A stretch of 63,422 nucleotides of DNA from Prevotella illustrans (lineage in GTDB: Bacteria > Bacteroidota > Bacteroidia > Bacteroidales > Bacteroidaceae), in assembly GCF_017426725.1 (NCBI RefSeq), contig NZ_JAERMS010000013.1, positions 1 to 63,422 on the forward strand, given 5' to 3'. The notes under the pieces are model-generated. The model was not told the origin of the DNA and ran no database searches. It saw only the letters and a program-made list of their open reading frames with translations. Positions 15,565 through 25,449 of this stretch are shown one piece after another. The first letter of the stretch is position 1. Every line of letters starts with the position of its first letter. The position numbers and the translations under genes were made by a program.

Positions 15565-18500
15565 ATGAAAACAAAAAATTTAATCGAGAGGCTCAGCCTC
15601 TTCTTGCTTGCCCTCGTGCTGACGATGCCGGCGTGGGCGCAGGGCAGCTCCGGAAACGAGAGCGAGACCATTACGATTGCATCGAAAGCAGACTGGAAAG
15701 CGTTCTGCAATCGGGTGAACAAAGGCGAGGCCACCCTCAACGCCAAGCTGACAAAGGACGTGGACCTCGGCGAGGAGATCGTGATGGTGGGCAAATATGA
15801 AAAAATGTATTCCGGCACGTTCGACGGACAGGGACATACGCTGAAGTTCAACTGGAATCGCAGCGACAAGGGCAACCTCGCCCCCTTCTGGTGTGTGAAG
15901 GACGCCACCATCCGCAACCTGCGCACCCAAGGGAAGATCACGACGAAGGGTTTCGGCTTGTCCGGATTGATTCGTGAGGCCAATGGCACCACCACCATCA
16001 CGGGCTGCGCCAGCGACGTGGAGATCACGGGGGGCCGTTTGGGGGAGGCATCCCAAGCGGCGGGCATGGTTCTCGTTGTAGCCAGAGGTGCCTCGGTTCA
16101 AATCACCGACTGCCTCGTCAAAGGCAGCATCACCGACAATGCGTGGGAAAGCCAGAGAGGAATGGCCGGCTTTGTCTATTGGGCTGAGGGCAGCTGCACC
16201 ATGACCCGCTGCCTCTACGTCGGCAAGAACAACTCCACCGGCGATCCCAACAGCAACACCTTCGCCAAGGGCAACGGCACCGGCACCACCCTCACCGACT
16301 GCTACTACCTCAACGCCTGCGGCGAAGCACAGGGCACGCAGGTGAGCGAAGCGCAGGTGAAGTACGGCGCTTTGGCCTACAAGCTGCAAGCCGGCCGCAC
16401 CGACAACATCTGGGGGCAGTCGATCCTCACCGACAACGAGCCGCTGCCCACGGCCCTCGCAAGCAAGCACGTGTACAAGGTAGACTTCACCTACAACGGC
16501 AACACGGTTTCGCGCTACACCAACTACAACGGCAACATCGTCGGCGGTATGCCCACGGCCAAGGAGCTGGTGGGCGCTGACTTCGACGAAACGAAAACCT
16601 ACACGATGATCTTCGACGGCGGCTTCGAGGTCTTCACGCTCGTAACGGCCGACATAACCGTGCCCGTGCAGATCACCGCCCATGTCAACGATGTCGCCAT
16701 CTCGACGGCCGCTGACTGGAAAGCGTTCTGCCAGCGCGTGAACGGCGGAGAGCACAACCTCAACGGCAGACTGACGCAGGACATCGACCTCGGCACCGAG
16801 ATCGTGCAGGTGGGCAGATATTTACATCCGTATGTCGGCACGTTCGACGGACAGAACCACACGCTCACGATCAACTGGCAGGGCGAAGCGGGAGCTACTC
16901 CCTTCCTTAACGTGGAGAATGGCGCCGTCATCAAGAACCTGCGCATAAAAGGAAAAATCACGGTGGATGAAAGCAATACGGCCGGATTGGCTTATGCAGT
17001 CTATGGCAACGTTACCATTTCCAACTGCATCACCGACGTCGACATCACGGGAGGCCACAGCGGAGAGCCGTCCAACGCGGGGGGCCTGATTAGCGGCGTA
17101 GGCAGTGCCCACCTCACCATTACCGACTGCGTGGTCATGGGCAGCATCACCGACCGGTCGGAGGAAAGCGTGCGACAATTGGCCGGCTTCATCTATACCG
17201 ATTGGGCCGACTGCACGATGACCAACTGCCTCTACCTCGGCACGAACAACGCCTCCGACAACGGAAAATGCCACACCTTCTTACGCAAGGGCGGCACCTT
17301 CGAAAACTGCTACTACCTCAACGCCAGCGGCACGCTGCAGGGCGAGCAGGTAACGGCCGAGCAGCTCAAGAGCGGCGAGGTGGCCTACAAGCTGCAAGCC
17401 GGTCGCACCGACCAAGTGTGGGGACAGACGCTCGGCACCGACACCGTTCCACTGCTCACCAACGACGCCACAAAACAGGTGTACGGGGTGAAGTTCACCT
17501 ACAACGGCAATGAGATGGCCTCGCGCTACGCCAACAACGCCCAGCCCGTCTTCGGCGGTCTGCCCACGGCCAAGGACATCCTCGGCACGGGCTATAACCC
17601 GCAGAACACGTACACGATGATCTTCGACGGCGGCAACTTCACCGCCGAAACGCTCGTAACGGAAGACAAGACCGTGCCCGTGAGCATGACCGTGGGCGGC
17701 ACCTTCGAAATCGCCACCAAGGACGACTGGAAAGTGTTCTGCGCCCTCGTGGCCGGCGGACAGACCGGCATCAACGCCAAGATGACCGCCGATGTCGACC
17801 TCGGCACGGACATCGCGATGGTGGGAACTACCAATAACCTTTATGGCGGCACGTTCGACGGGCAGAACCACACGCTCACCGTCAACTGGGATGCCGGCTC
17901 GGCCAACGACGTCGCCCCCTTCAGAAGAGTGAGCGGCGCCACGATCAAAAACCTGCGCACCGAAGGAGCCATCCGGTCGGACAGCTACTATCTGGGCGGA
18001 CTGATTGACGAAGCGATCGGCGAAAACACCGTCACGGGCTGCGTGAGCAATGTGAACCTTACGACCAGCTATGACTATTCCTCATGCGACGCGGCGGGCC
18101 TGATTTGCTATATATACACCACTGGCCGCGTTACCATCAGCGACTGCCTCGTCAAGGGCTCGATCAACGCCACCGGCAAGAAAGGCAGGAGAGGCATGGG
18201 CGGATTTGTATATGTTCAGAACGGCACCCTCGTGATGAACAACTGCCTCTACGCCGGCACGAACAACGCCAGCGGAGGCTACACCTTTGCCTCGGACTCT
18301 GACGACGAGGCCACCACCACCCTCAACAACTGCTACTACCTCAACCCCTGCGGCAAGGCACAGGGTGAGCGGATAGTCGAGAAGCAACTCAAGAGCGGCG
18401 AGGTGACAAAGAAGTTGCAAGGCGACCGTACCGACAAGTGCTACTGGGCACAGCAGTTGGGTGAAATGCCCGACTTCTACAACGCAGCCGACAAGAGCAA

Positions 18501-19227
18501 GGCGAACTACGTGTACTACGACGCGGCAAAGAAAGGCTGGGTGTGCGACGACTTCCGCCTCACCGACGGACAGTCGCTACCCATCGGGTTCGACTTTACC
18601 GCCGCCACCGTTACCTACGAGCGCAACTTCAATGGCGCGCAGAAAGCCACGCTGTGTCTGCCTTACGACTTGTCTGCTCAGGGCTTCAAGGCCTACACCC
18701 TCTCGGGCGGCAACAAAAACGAAGTCCATTTCAAGGAAACGAAAGATAAGCTCACGGCATACACACCGTATTACATCACTGCCGACGGCACGCCACTGCT
18801 CGGTGGCACGAACATCGAGGTGAAAGCCTACACCGGAGCTAATCTGACGACCAGCGCCAATGGCTACTCTATCAAGGGCACGGTGGTAAGCATGGACAAC
18901 GCTACGGCTGCCGCAGCCAACGCCTACATCCTGCAGGACGATGGTATGTTCCACAAGGTAACGACCGACAACCCCGGTGCCACCGTTCCTGCTTATCATG
19001 CCTACATCATCTGTCCACCGCAAGCGTCAGGTGCCAAGCAGCTCTCTGTCGTCCTCGACGGCGAGACCACCGGCATCGGCGACGTGACGAACGAGGCGAC
19101 CGACGGAAAGAACGGTCCGGTATATGACCTGCAAGGCCGCCGCGTGGCCGACCGCTTAGACGACGCACGCCACCAGCTGCCCGCAGGCGTCTACATCGTA
19201 GGAGGACGGAAGGTAGTCGTGAAATAA
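15565..19227 (+). CDS. Large secreted repeat protein with GLUG-like modules and C-terminal sorting-like tail
   Basis: This 1220-residue protein has a clear signal peptide (residues 1-25, ending MPAWAQG). It has three tandem modules starting near 42, 382 and 720, so about 339 residues each. Each module runs from DWKAFC through DVDLG, TFDGQGHTL and (T)IKNLR to a ring of short ITxC/GGL repeats typical of beta-helical GLUG proteins. A linker with QAGRTDxxWGQ and TYTMIFDGG follows modules 1 and 2. The tail YDLQGRRV...LPAGVYIVGGRKVVVK resembles type IX secretion C-terminal signals. It is probably exported to the cell surface. Its ligand or substrate is unknown, and no catalytic motif is seen. Confidence 0.85.
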   Translation: MKTKNLIERLSLFLLALVLTMPAWAQGSSGNESETITIASKADWKAFCNRVNKGEATLNAKLTKDVDLGEEIVMVGKYEKMYSGTFDGQGHTLKFNWNRSDKGNLAPFWCVKDATIRNLRTQGKITTKGFGLSGLIREANGTTTITGCASDVEITGGRLGEASQAAGMVLVVARGASVQITDCLVKGSITDNAWESQRGMAGFVYWAEGSCTMTRCLYVGKNNSTGDPNSNTFAKGNGTGTTLTDCYYLNACGEAQGTQVSEAQVKYGALAYKLQAGRTDNIWGQSILTDNEPLPTALASKHVYKVDFTYNGNTVSRYTNYNGNIVGGMPTAKELVGADFDETKTYTMIFDGGFEVFTLVTADITVPVQITAHVNDVAISTAADWKAFCQRVNGGEHNLNGRLTQDIDLGTEIVQVGRYLHPYVGTFDGQNHTLTINWQGEAGATPFLNVENGAVIKNLRIKGKITVDESNTAGLAYAVYGNVTISNCITDVDITGGHSGEPSNAGGLISGVGSAHLTITDCVVMGSITDRSEESVRQLAGFIYTDWADCTMTNCLYLGTNNASDNGKCHTFLRKGGTFENCYYLNASGTLQGEQVTAEQLKSGEVAYKLQAGRTDQVWGQTLGTDTVPLLTNDATKQVYGVKFTYNGNEMASRYANNAQPVFGGLPTAKDILGTGYNPQNTYTMIFDGGNFTAETLVTEDKTVPVSMTVGGTFEIATKDDWKVFCALVAGGQTGINAKMTADVDLGTDIAMVGTTNNLYGGTFDGQNHTLTVNWDAGSANDVAPFRRVSGATIKNLRTEGAIRSDSYYLGGLIDEAIGENTVTGCVSNVNLTTSYDYSSCDAAGLICYIYTTGRVTISDCLVKGSINATGKKGRRGMGGFVYVQNGTLVMNNCLYAGTNNASGGYTFASDSDDEATTTLNNCYYLNPCGKAQGERIVEKQLKSGEVTKKLQGDRTDKCYWAQQLGEMPDFYNAADKSKANYVYYDAAKKGWVCDDFRLTDGQSLPIGFDFTAATVTYERNFNGAQKATLCLPYDLSAQGFKAYTLSGGNKNEVHFKETKDKLTAYTPYYITADGTPLLGGTNIEVKAYTGANLTTSANGYSIKGTVVSMDNATAAAANAYILQDDGMFHKVTTDNPGATVPAYHAYIICPPQASGAKQLSVVLDGETTGIGDVTNEATDGKNGPVYDLQGRRVADRLDDARHQLPAGVYIVGGRKVVVK

Positions 19228-19282
19228 TGTCTCTCTTCTTATCGGGGGGAGCGTCCACCAAGAAGAGACGCGCTCCCCGATA
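19228..19282 (+). terminator. 3' stem-loop, possible pseudoknot, after surface gene 1
   Basis: TATCGGGGGGAGCG (19240-19253) pairs with CGCTCCCCGATA (19271-19282) with a two-base bulge. A second stem, TCTCTTCTT (19232-19240) with AAGAAGAGA (19260-19268), interleaves with it. No strong T-run follows, so terminator function is uncertain. Confidence 0.5.
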
Positions 19283-19313
19283 GCACATAACTAATAAATT
19301 ATAAACAAAAAAT

Positions 19314-19517
19314 ATGAAAAAGTATATTAAACCGACCATGAAGGTCAAGCCTCTTGAAATGGAAAACTGCATCCTCGCCGGCTCCACCAGCGTGGGCATC
19401 AGTGAAGACCCCGCCACGGGACCTGCACTGTCGAAAGGTAATAACTTCTTTGGCGACGACGAGGAAGCAAGCGAGGGCAACCGCGGCAATGCTCCGTACT
19501 CGGTATGGGGCGAGTAA
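19314..19517 (+). CDS. Small 'LAGS' protein, copy 1
   Basis: This 67-residue protein begins MKKYIKPTMKVKPLEMENC and runs to ILAGS, then continues Ser/Gly/Asp/Glu-rich and ends PYSVWGE. The pattern Y-x-KP, E-x-E, LAGS, S-hydrophobic-WGE is shared with the 63-residue protein at 39037. Small proteins starting KKYxxPxxxV...LLAGS are frequent in Bacteroidales, and their function is unknown to me. There is no typical signal peptide. The gene lies between two large surface genes and is flanked on both sides by similar GC-rich stem-loops. Confidence 0.75.
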   Translation: MKKYIKPTMKVKPLEMENCILAGSTSVGISEDPATGPALSKGNNFFGDDEEASEGNRGNAPYSVWGE

Positions 19518-19535
19518 CGTTCCCGCCTGCATTCG

Positions 19536-19573
19536 TCGGGGGCGCGTCTGCCAATCGGTGCGCGCTCCCCGAT
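19536..19573 (+). terminator. 3' stem-loop after the small LAGS gene
   Basis: TCGGGGGCGCG pairs with CGCGCTCCCCGA (one-base bulge) around a 15-base loop. It is close in sequence to the stem-loop after surface gene 1. The bases 19574-19690 hold an AT-rich leader without a clear promoter box. Confidence 0.5.
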
Positions 19574-19690
19574 AAACCATCATTTGACAAGCAAAATGAG
19601 GACAACCACAAGAGAATAAAAAACATGATGATGAATATATTTACTTCAACCAATTATTAACATATTAAATTATCAAATGATTAAATTAAA

Positions 19691-22645
19691 ATGAAACAGA
19701 AACTTCTTTTTTTATTGGCGCTGGCCTTCGTCAGCATCAGCGCCATGGGGCAAGTTACGTTCACGGCCATCGGCGGCTCCGATTTCGACGACGGCGAAGG
19801 CTCGAAGATGGCGTGTGACGGAAACATCAACACCAAATGGTGCAAGCGAGGCAACGACAACGTAGACAACTGCTACTTGGTGGTGAAGGCCAGCGAGGCC
19901 ACCTACATCGAAGGCTTCAGCATGACCACGGGCAACGACAGTGAAACCTACCGCGGGCGCGCTCCAAGGGATTACACCATCTTCGGTAGCGATAACAACA
20001 CCGACTGGGACGTCATTTATCACCAGCAGGACGACAACCTTATTGAGGACGAGAACTTCAAAACCTACACGGTGTATTGCAACAGCAAGAAGATGTACAA
20101 GTACTTCAAGCTATGGATCAAGGCATCGCACAACACAAAGGGCAATGACGGCAGACTGTTTCAGATTTCCGAGTTCGTCCTGTTGCCGGCTACACAAGGG
20201 ATGACCTTGATGTCGGGCGATGCCAAGGCCATGGATGGCGAGACCGGACAGAAGTGGGAGGCCAACACCCCCGGGAACGTCGTGGTGAAAGCCAGCTTAA
20301 AATGCTTTCTGAAAGGCTACCAGTTCACCACGGGCAACGACAATGCTGAACACCACGGCCGCAATCCGAAGGACTGGAAAGTGGAAGGTTCCAACGACCA
20401 GACCAACTGGACCGTGCTGGACACCGAGACCGGCAACACGGTGATGGAGGACAAGAACTGCTATCCCTACTTCTTCGAGGTAACATCGGCGAGCGTCGGT
20501 TACCAGTACTTTCGCTTCACCGTCAGCGGCGCGGCGGACGGCACGTATTTCCAGATAAGCGAGCTGGCCCTGAAAGCTGAAGTGGCTCATGAGCACAACT
20601 ACGTAGATGGCTACTGCACGATTTGCCATCGCCCCGACCCCGCTTACATGACGGTCAATACCGAGGGATTCTATGAGTTAGGCACAGCCGCCCAGATGAA
20701 ATGGTGGAGCGCGATGGTTGCGGACGGCCATGCCAACATCAACGCCAAGCTGACCGCCGACCTCGAACTCGACAAAAACTTCGTGCTGGTGGGCACAGAA
20801 AAACATAAGTATGCCGGCACGTTCGACGGCCAGGGCCACACGCTCACCGTCAACATCGTGGGCACCGGGCAGGGTACTGCCCCCTTCCACCGCACGAATG
20901 GCGCCACCATCCGCAACCTTACCATCGCGGGCACCATAACCGCCGCGCCGGAGGGCACGGACAATTGCCACACGGCCGGCTTGGTGGGCTTCTGTGAAAA
21001 CACAACCCTCCAGCGTTGCGTCGTGAAAGCCGCCATACATATTGGAAAGAGGTACGGCCAGTACTCGGCAGGCCTCGTGGGCCACATCTTGTCGGCCAAG
21101 ACCACAATCGACGATTGCGCCTTTATCGGTTCTATCACGGGCGACAAGGGCAGCGTTTACAAGATCTCCGGCCTCGTAGCCTGGGGCGATGACGGCACGC
21201 TCATCATCCGCAACAGCTACGTGAATGCCGGCTACAGCGGGGTGTGGGAGCTCAATCCGATCCTGTGCCGGAAAAATGGTTCGCAGAACAACCTGAGCCA
21301 CGTGTATTATTCCGAGAGGTCTAAAGGCATTGATCAGGATAATAACATGAACGGCAACTTGGGCGAGCAGATCACCAACGAGCAGGTGAAGAACGGCTTT
21401 TTGGCCTATCACTTGCAGGCCGGCCGCACCGACCAAGTCTGGGGACAGACGATCGGAACGGACGATGAGCCACTGTTCACCAGTGACGCCGCGAAGCACG
21501 TGTATCAGGTAACCTTCGCCTACAACGACAAGAAGGCCTTCCGCTACGCCAACTACGGCAATCCCATCGCCGGCGGCCTGCCCATAGCACGAGACATCCT
21601 CGGCGCAAGCTACAACCCCTACAATTCTTATACGCTCACCTTTGCCGATGGCTTCGACGCTACGACCACCGTAACGGCAGACCGCACGGTGAAGGTGCAA
21701 ATGGCCATCGTCGAGAATGGCTATTTCGCCGTCTCCTCGAAGGCCGACTGGAAGGAGCTCTGCGACTTGGTGAACGGTGGCGAGACCGGCCTCAACGCCA
21801 AGCTGACAAAGGACGTAGACCTCGGCACGGACATCGTGATGCTGGGAACAGTCCACCAGCAATATTCCGGCACGTTCGACGGACAGGACCATACGCTCTC
21901 GTTCAACTGGGATGCCGACAGAGGTGGCTACATCGCCCCCTTCCGGAATGTGAACAACGCCACGATCCAAAACCTGCGCACCAAAGGGAGGATCATGACG
22001 GGCGGTGACAATTTGTCCGGATTGGTTATGGAGGCCAATGGCACCACTACCATCTCCCGTTGCGTCACCGACGTGGACATTACGGGAGGCCACCATTCCT
22101 CTCCAGCCTATGCAGCGGGCATGGTTGCAAATGTAGAGAATGGTGCCTCGGTTATCATCACCGACTGCCTCGTCAAAGGCAGCATCACCGACGCCTCGTT
22201 GTATGCGGGTAAAAGAATCAGCGGGTTTGTAGGTGGCTACAAGGGCACCCGCACGATAACCAACTGCCTCTACTTAGGCACGAGCGAGTACGACGAGTAC
22301 GGAGAGTACTACACCTTCACCTTCGTCTACAATGCCACCATCAACAACTGCTACTACCTCAACGCCTGCGGCAAGCCACAGGGCACGCAGATCACCGAGG
22401 CGCAGCTGAAGAACGGCGAGGTGGCCCGTCTGCTGCAGGCCGGCCGCAGCGACCAGTTCTGGCCACAGCTGCTCGGCAGCATCACGGGCATCAACGACGT
22501 GACGGTCGACAGGGTAGGCGCAAGGAGCACGGCGGTGTATGACCTGCAAGGGCGCCGCGTGGCCGACCGCTTAGACGACGCCACACGCAACTCGTTGCCC
22601 GCCGGCATCTACATCGTGGGCGGCCGCAAGATGGTCGTGAAGTAA
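19691..22645 (+). CDS. Secreted protein with discoidin-like and GLUG-like modules
   Basis: This 984-residue protein has a signal peptide at 1-20 (ending SAMGQ). Two F5/8 type C (discoidin)-like regions follow at about 20-165 and 170-295, each with a GxxFTTGND or FSMTTGND element and a closing YFxxxxxA...FQISE strand. They suggest carbohydrate binding. Next come HNYVDGYCTICHRPDP, a Cys/His motif common in Prevotella surface proteins, and two GLUG-like modules from about 330 and 684. The tail YDLQGRRV...LPAGIYIVGGRKMVVK resembles a type IX secretion signal. Its second GLUG module is very close at the DNA level to module 1 of the neighbouring protein. No enzyme motif is visible. Confidence 0.82.
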   Translation: MKQKLLFLLALAFVSISAMGQVTFTAIGGSDFDDGEGSKMACDGNINTKWCKRGNDNVDNCYLVVKASEATYIEGFSMTTGNDSETYRGRAPRDYTIFGSDNNTDWDVIYHQQDDNLIEDENFKTYTVYCNSKKMYKYFKLWIKASHNTKGNDGRLFQISEFVLLPATQGMTLMSGDAKAMDGETGQKWEANTPGNVVVKASLKCFLKGYQFTTGNDNAEHHGRNPKDWKVEGSNDQTNWTVLDTETGNTVMEDKNCYPYFFEVTSASVGYQYFRFTVSGAADGTYFQISELALKAEVAHEHNYVDGYCTICHRPDPAYMTVNTEGFYELGTAAQMKWWSAMVADGHANINAKLTADLELDKNFVLVGTEKHKYAGTFDGQGHTLTVNIVGTGQGTAPFHRTNGATIRNLTIAGTITAAPEGTDNCHTAGLVGFCENTTLQRCVVKAAIHIGKRYGQYSAGLVGHILSAKTTIDDCAFIGSITGDKGSVYKISGLVAWGDDGTLIIRNSYVNAGYSGVWELNPILCRKNGSQNNLSHVYYSERSKGIDQDNNMNGNLGEQITNEQVKNGFLAYHLQAGRTDQVWGQTIGTDDEPLFTSDAAKHVYQVTFAYNDKKAFRYANYGNPIAGGLPIARDILGASYNPYNSYTLTFADGFDATTTVTADRTVKVQMAIVENGYFAVSSKADWKELCDLVNGGETGLNAKLTKDVDLGTDIVMLGTVHQQYSGTFDGQDHTLSFNWDADRGGYIAPFRNVNNATIQNLRTKGRIMTGGDNLSGLVMEANGTTTISRCVTDVDITGGHHSSPAYAAGMVANVENGASVIITDCLVKGSITDASLYAGKRISGFVGGYKGTRTITNCLYLGTSEYDEYGEYYTFTFVYNATINNCYYLNACGKPQGTQITEAQLKNGEVARLLQAGRSDQFWPQLLGSITGINDVTVDRVGARSTAVYDLQGRRVADRLDDATRNSLPAGIYIVGGRKMVVK

Positions 22646-22653
22646 CGCCTTCC

Positions 22654-22691
22654 ATCGGGGGCGGCGGCCAATGGGGTGGGCCGCTCCCGAT
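22654..22691 (+). terminator. 3' stem-loop after surface gene 2
   Basis: ATCGGG at 22654-22659 pairs with CCCGAT at 22686-22691, with an inner GCGG/CCGC stem. It has the same layout as the stem-loops after the two preceding genes. It is followed by a TATATATATAATAAG tail that is also found at about 13030 and 14300. Confidence 0.5.
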
Positions 22692-22743
22692 CGCCCGCCA
22701 TCCTATATATATAATAAGGTGGAAACGACAAACGACGGGAGAC

Positions 22744-22801
22744 TTGCCACAGCGTGGCAAACGTCACGGCAAACGACGGCGGCCTTGCCGAAGCTCGGCA
22801 A
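22744..22801. repeat. 41-bp-period palindrome array B2 (two units)
   Basis: TTGCCACAGCGTGGCAA is centred at 22752 and TTGCCGAAGCTCGGCAA at 22793, exactly 41 apart. The arms differ by compensating changes (GCCAC/GTGGC against GCCGA/TCGGC). It marks the right edge of the surface-protein island. The rest of the 22646-23008 gap holds a promoter and an untranslated leader. Confidence 0.8.
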
Positions 22802-22939
22802 ATATTTTCCTCATTGATGATTTCCTACTTCCTCCGAATTTGGTGGCAAACGCTCATAAGGGATGCAAAAAGTCCGTGTTTTTGTACAGAACAAATTGAA
22901 AAAACATTATTCAGTCGCAGAATTATCTATACTTTTGAC

Positions 22940-22947
22940 TACCTTTG
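22940..22947 (+). promoter_or_regulatory. Promoter -7 element for mscS
   Basis: TACCTTTG fits TAnnTTTG. A GCTTCC/GGAAGC hairpin at 22968-22986 lies in the predicted leader, close to the ATG at 23009. Confidence 0.55.
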
Positions 22948-23008
22948 CATCAATATCACAGCTTTTTGCTTCCGCCCTATGGAAGCATATCATTGAAAAG
23001 GGGCATTT

Positions 23009-25447
23009 ATGAATAAAAGGTCATTTGTTTGGTTGCTGCTTGTCATGCTCGTCTCAATTCCCTCAAAGGCCGTGCTGAAAGAGCGTGATTTATCTAAGAC
23101 TCTCTCCATTCTTCGGCAGGAACTTACCGAACAACACGAAGAACTCGAACGGCAGTCGGATTATCTGAAAGAGCAACAGCAGCAAGTGCAACAAAACATG
23201 TATCGTATCATGAATCAAAGCAACCAGAACTCGCTCATGCTTTATTCACAAAAACAAGGATACGTGTTTGACCTTAGCTATGCCTGCCATGAAGCGACTG
23301 AACAGTATCATGAATTCAAGGAAACAGTTAAGCCGTTTAACTTGTTCATTACTAAAACCAATAATGAGATAGCACGCTTTGACAGTTTGATTATTAACCT
23401 AAGTAATATGCCGTTGATGTCGCTCACGCTTAGGGAACAAACCGACCGAAGCGTTTGTTTGGCATTGGCTGTAAACATAAGAAGAACGCTTAATGAGAAT
23501 GCCGCGCAGTTCAAGGAATTTATCCGTTATTACAAACTTACCGAAGATCACTTGCGAAACTTGGACGATTACGCCAATAAACGTTACAAGGAGATACAGA
23601 ATCATATATTTAATAATGGTAGCGACAACTATTTTTCTATACTGAAAAATTTTCATCATAACCTCAAGGAGACGACAGAAACAATAGCGGATAAATACAA
23701 AATAGACAGGAAAGTAAGATCAGACTGGGATGCCAGGGTATTGGTTGGCCTGCTGATGCTAATTGTGGGCTGGGGAATCTTTTCGGTCTTTCTCAATTTT
23801 ATTTTCGTCAGACTGTTTCTGTCGCGCGTTCTTCGCAATGCCAAAGTCAGTCAGTTCTTTTCCAGATTTATGAACAAGGTTAACGAACACGCGATAGCCG
23901 AATCGTTTTTTGAAAAGCGCACTTGCATTTTTCTGGCTACGACGGTTATTACTTTCGCGATTGTCTTGGGTGTCATTCGTATGATCTGGATAGACCAGAA
24001 CTTTATCATCATGGCCAGTCAGCTACTTGTAGAATATGCCTGGCTCATGGGCGTAATTTCCATTTCACTGCTAATCAGGCTGGATGGACACCAAATCAAG
24101 GCAGGTTATCGCATCTACATACCATTGTTGGTCGTAGGTTTTCTGGTTATTTCATTTCGTATCATTTTGATACCTAATGATTTGGTAGAACTGGTTTTCC
24201 CCCCGGTCTTGTTGGGTTGTACTATTTGGCAATGGATTTCCATTCAACACAACAACAAGAAAATACCCAAGTCGGATGTCTTCTATACGTATATGTCTTT
24301 GACGGTGTTTTTAATATCGCTTATCTGTTCATGGATAGGCTATGTTTTATTGTCGGTGCAGCTACTCATCTGGTGGATCATGCAACTTACCTGTATTCTG
24401 ACGATCACTTGTATTCAAGGCATATTACAAAACTATGGTAAACGCAAAGGTTACTTTGATGGTGAAAAGACAATCAATGATACTTGGTTCTTCAAATTGA
24501 TTTACCAAGTGATTCTACCGGTTTTGGGCATCGTTTCCATTATCATTTCCATTTATTGGGCGGCGGACGTATTCAATCTCAGTGACACGACTTGGAGAAT
24601 CTTTACGGAGAGAATCATCAACAATCCCAATTTCACGCTAAGCATTATGGGCATTTCGCAAGTCATGGTGCTGTATTTCATATTCAAATACTTGAATCAT
24701 ACGGTTATCGAATGGCTTGAATATTACTTCAAGAAAATGGATCCGACTACCTATATCAGTCGGACAGCCATGTCGAAAAACGTCATTCAGGTAGTGATAT
24801 GGGGAACTTGGCTGTTGATTAGCTTATCCATTTTCAATGTTAACAATTCATGGCTGGTCGTCGTTTCAGGCGGTTTGTCAACCGGTATCGGTTTCGCCAT
24901 GAAGGATATTCTGGAAAATATCTATTATGGCATATCTCTGATGGCCGGTCGTATCAAAATCGGCGACTGGATAGAATGTGACGGCATTCGCGGAAAAGTG
25001 AGTTCTATTTCATATACGAGCACCCAACTCGACACGGTTGATGGCAGCGTAATAGCCTTTCAGAACAGTCAGCTCTTCACGAAAAATTATAAGAATCTCA
25101 CAAAGAATCACGGTTATGGCCTATCGGTAGTTCCTATTGGTGTGGCCTATGGGAGCAATGCCAACGAAGTGAAAACGATTCTTATTGACGCGATCAAGAA
25201 ATTGGATTGTCTGGATAAGCGACGCGAAGTAAAAGTGGTGTTTGCAGGATTCGGTGCCGACAGCATCGATTTTAAAGTGCTTGCGTGGGTTCCGGTTTTA
25301 CAACAGACATACGCGGAGGGCGAAATAATGGAAACGATCTATCAAACACTCAATGCCCACCATATAGAAATTCCATTTCCGCAGCGTGATATTCATATTA
25401 TCCGGGCAGATGATGAAAACGAACTCAAAATGGCTACAAATTATTAA
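23009..25447 (+). CDS. MscS-family mechanosensitive channel, large form
   Basis: This 812-residue inner-membrane protein should open under membrane tension to release solutes in hypo-osmotic shock. It has a signal peptide (1-22) and a Gln/Glu-rich coiled-coil periplasmic region to about 235. Several hydrophobic helices follow, and then the MscS core from about 600, including SGGLSTGIGFAMKDILENIY (the pore-lining TM3 and its extension), GDWIECDGIRGKV (beta domain) and a C-terminal alpha/beta part. The size and periplasmic coiled coil place it with MscK/YbdG-like large forms. It leads a compact run with kdsA, kdsD and a phospholipase-like gene. Confidence 0.9.
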   Translation: MNKRSFVWLLLVMLVSIPSKAVLKERDLSKTLSILRQELTEQHEELERQSDYLKEQQQQVQQNMYRIMNQSNQNSLMLYSQKQGYVFDLSYACHEATEQYHEFKETVKPFNLFITKTNNEIARFDSLIINLSNMPLMSLTLREQTDRSVCLALAVNIRRTLNENAAQFKEFIRYYKLTEDHLRNLDDYANKRYKEIQNHIFNNGSDNYFSILKNFHHNLKETTETIADKYKIDRKVRSDWDARVLVGLLMLIVGWGIFSVFLNFIFVRLFLSRVLRNAKVSQFFSRFMNKVNEHAIAESFFEKRTCIFLATTVITFAIVLGVIRMIWIDQNFIIMASQLLVEYAWLMGVISISLLIRLDGHQIKAGYRIYIPLLVVGFLVISFRIILIPNDLVELVFPPVLLGCTIWQWISIQHNNKKIPKSDVFYTYMSLTVFLISLICSWIGYVLLSVQLLIWWIMQLTCILTITCIQGILQNYGKRKGYFDGEKTINDTWFFKLIYQVILPVLGIVSIIISIYWAADVFNLSDTTWRIFTERIINNPNFTLSIMGISQVMVLYFIFKYLNHTVIEWLEYYFKKMDPTTYISRTAMSKNVIQVVIWGTWLLISLSIFNVNNSWLVVVSGGLSTGIGFAMKDILENIYYGISLMAGRIKIGDWIECDGIRGKVSSISYTSTQLDTVDGSVIAFQNSQLFTKNYKNLTKNHGYGLSVVPIGVAYGSNANEVKTILIDAIKKLDCLDKRREVKVVFAGFGADSIDFKVLAWVPVLQQTYAEGEIMETIYQTLNAHHIEIPFPQRDIHIIRADDENELKMATNY

Positions 25448-25449
25448 TT

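Noticed and set aside
15580..22096. Long minus-strand frames (up to 472 codons) opposite the large surface genes
   Set aside because: They are shadows of GC-rich coding sequence on the plus strand, which has a signal peptide, modules and a sorting-like tail. The antisense products have Val/Ala/Gly-biased composition without domains.
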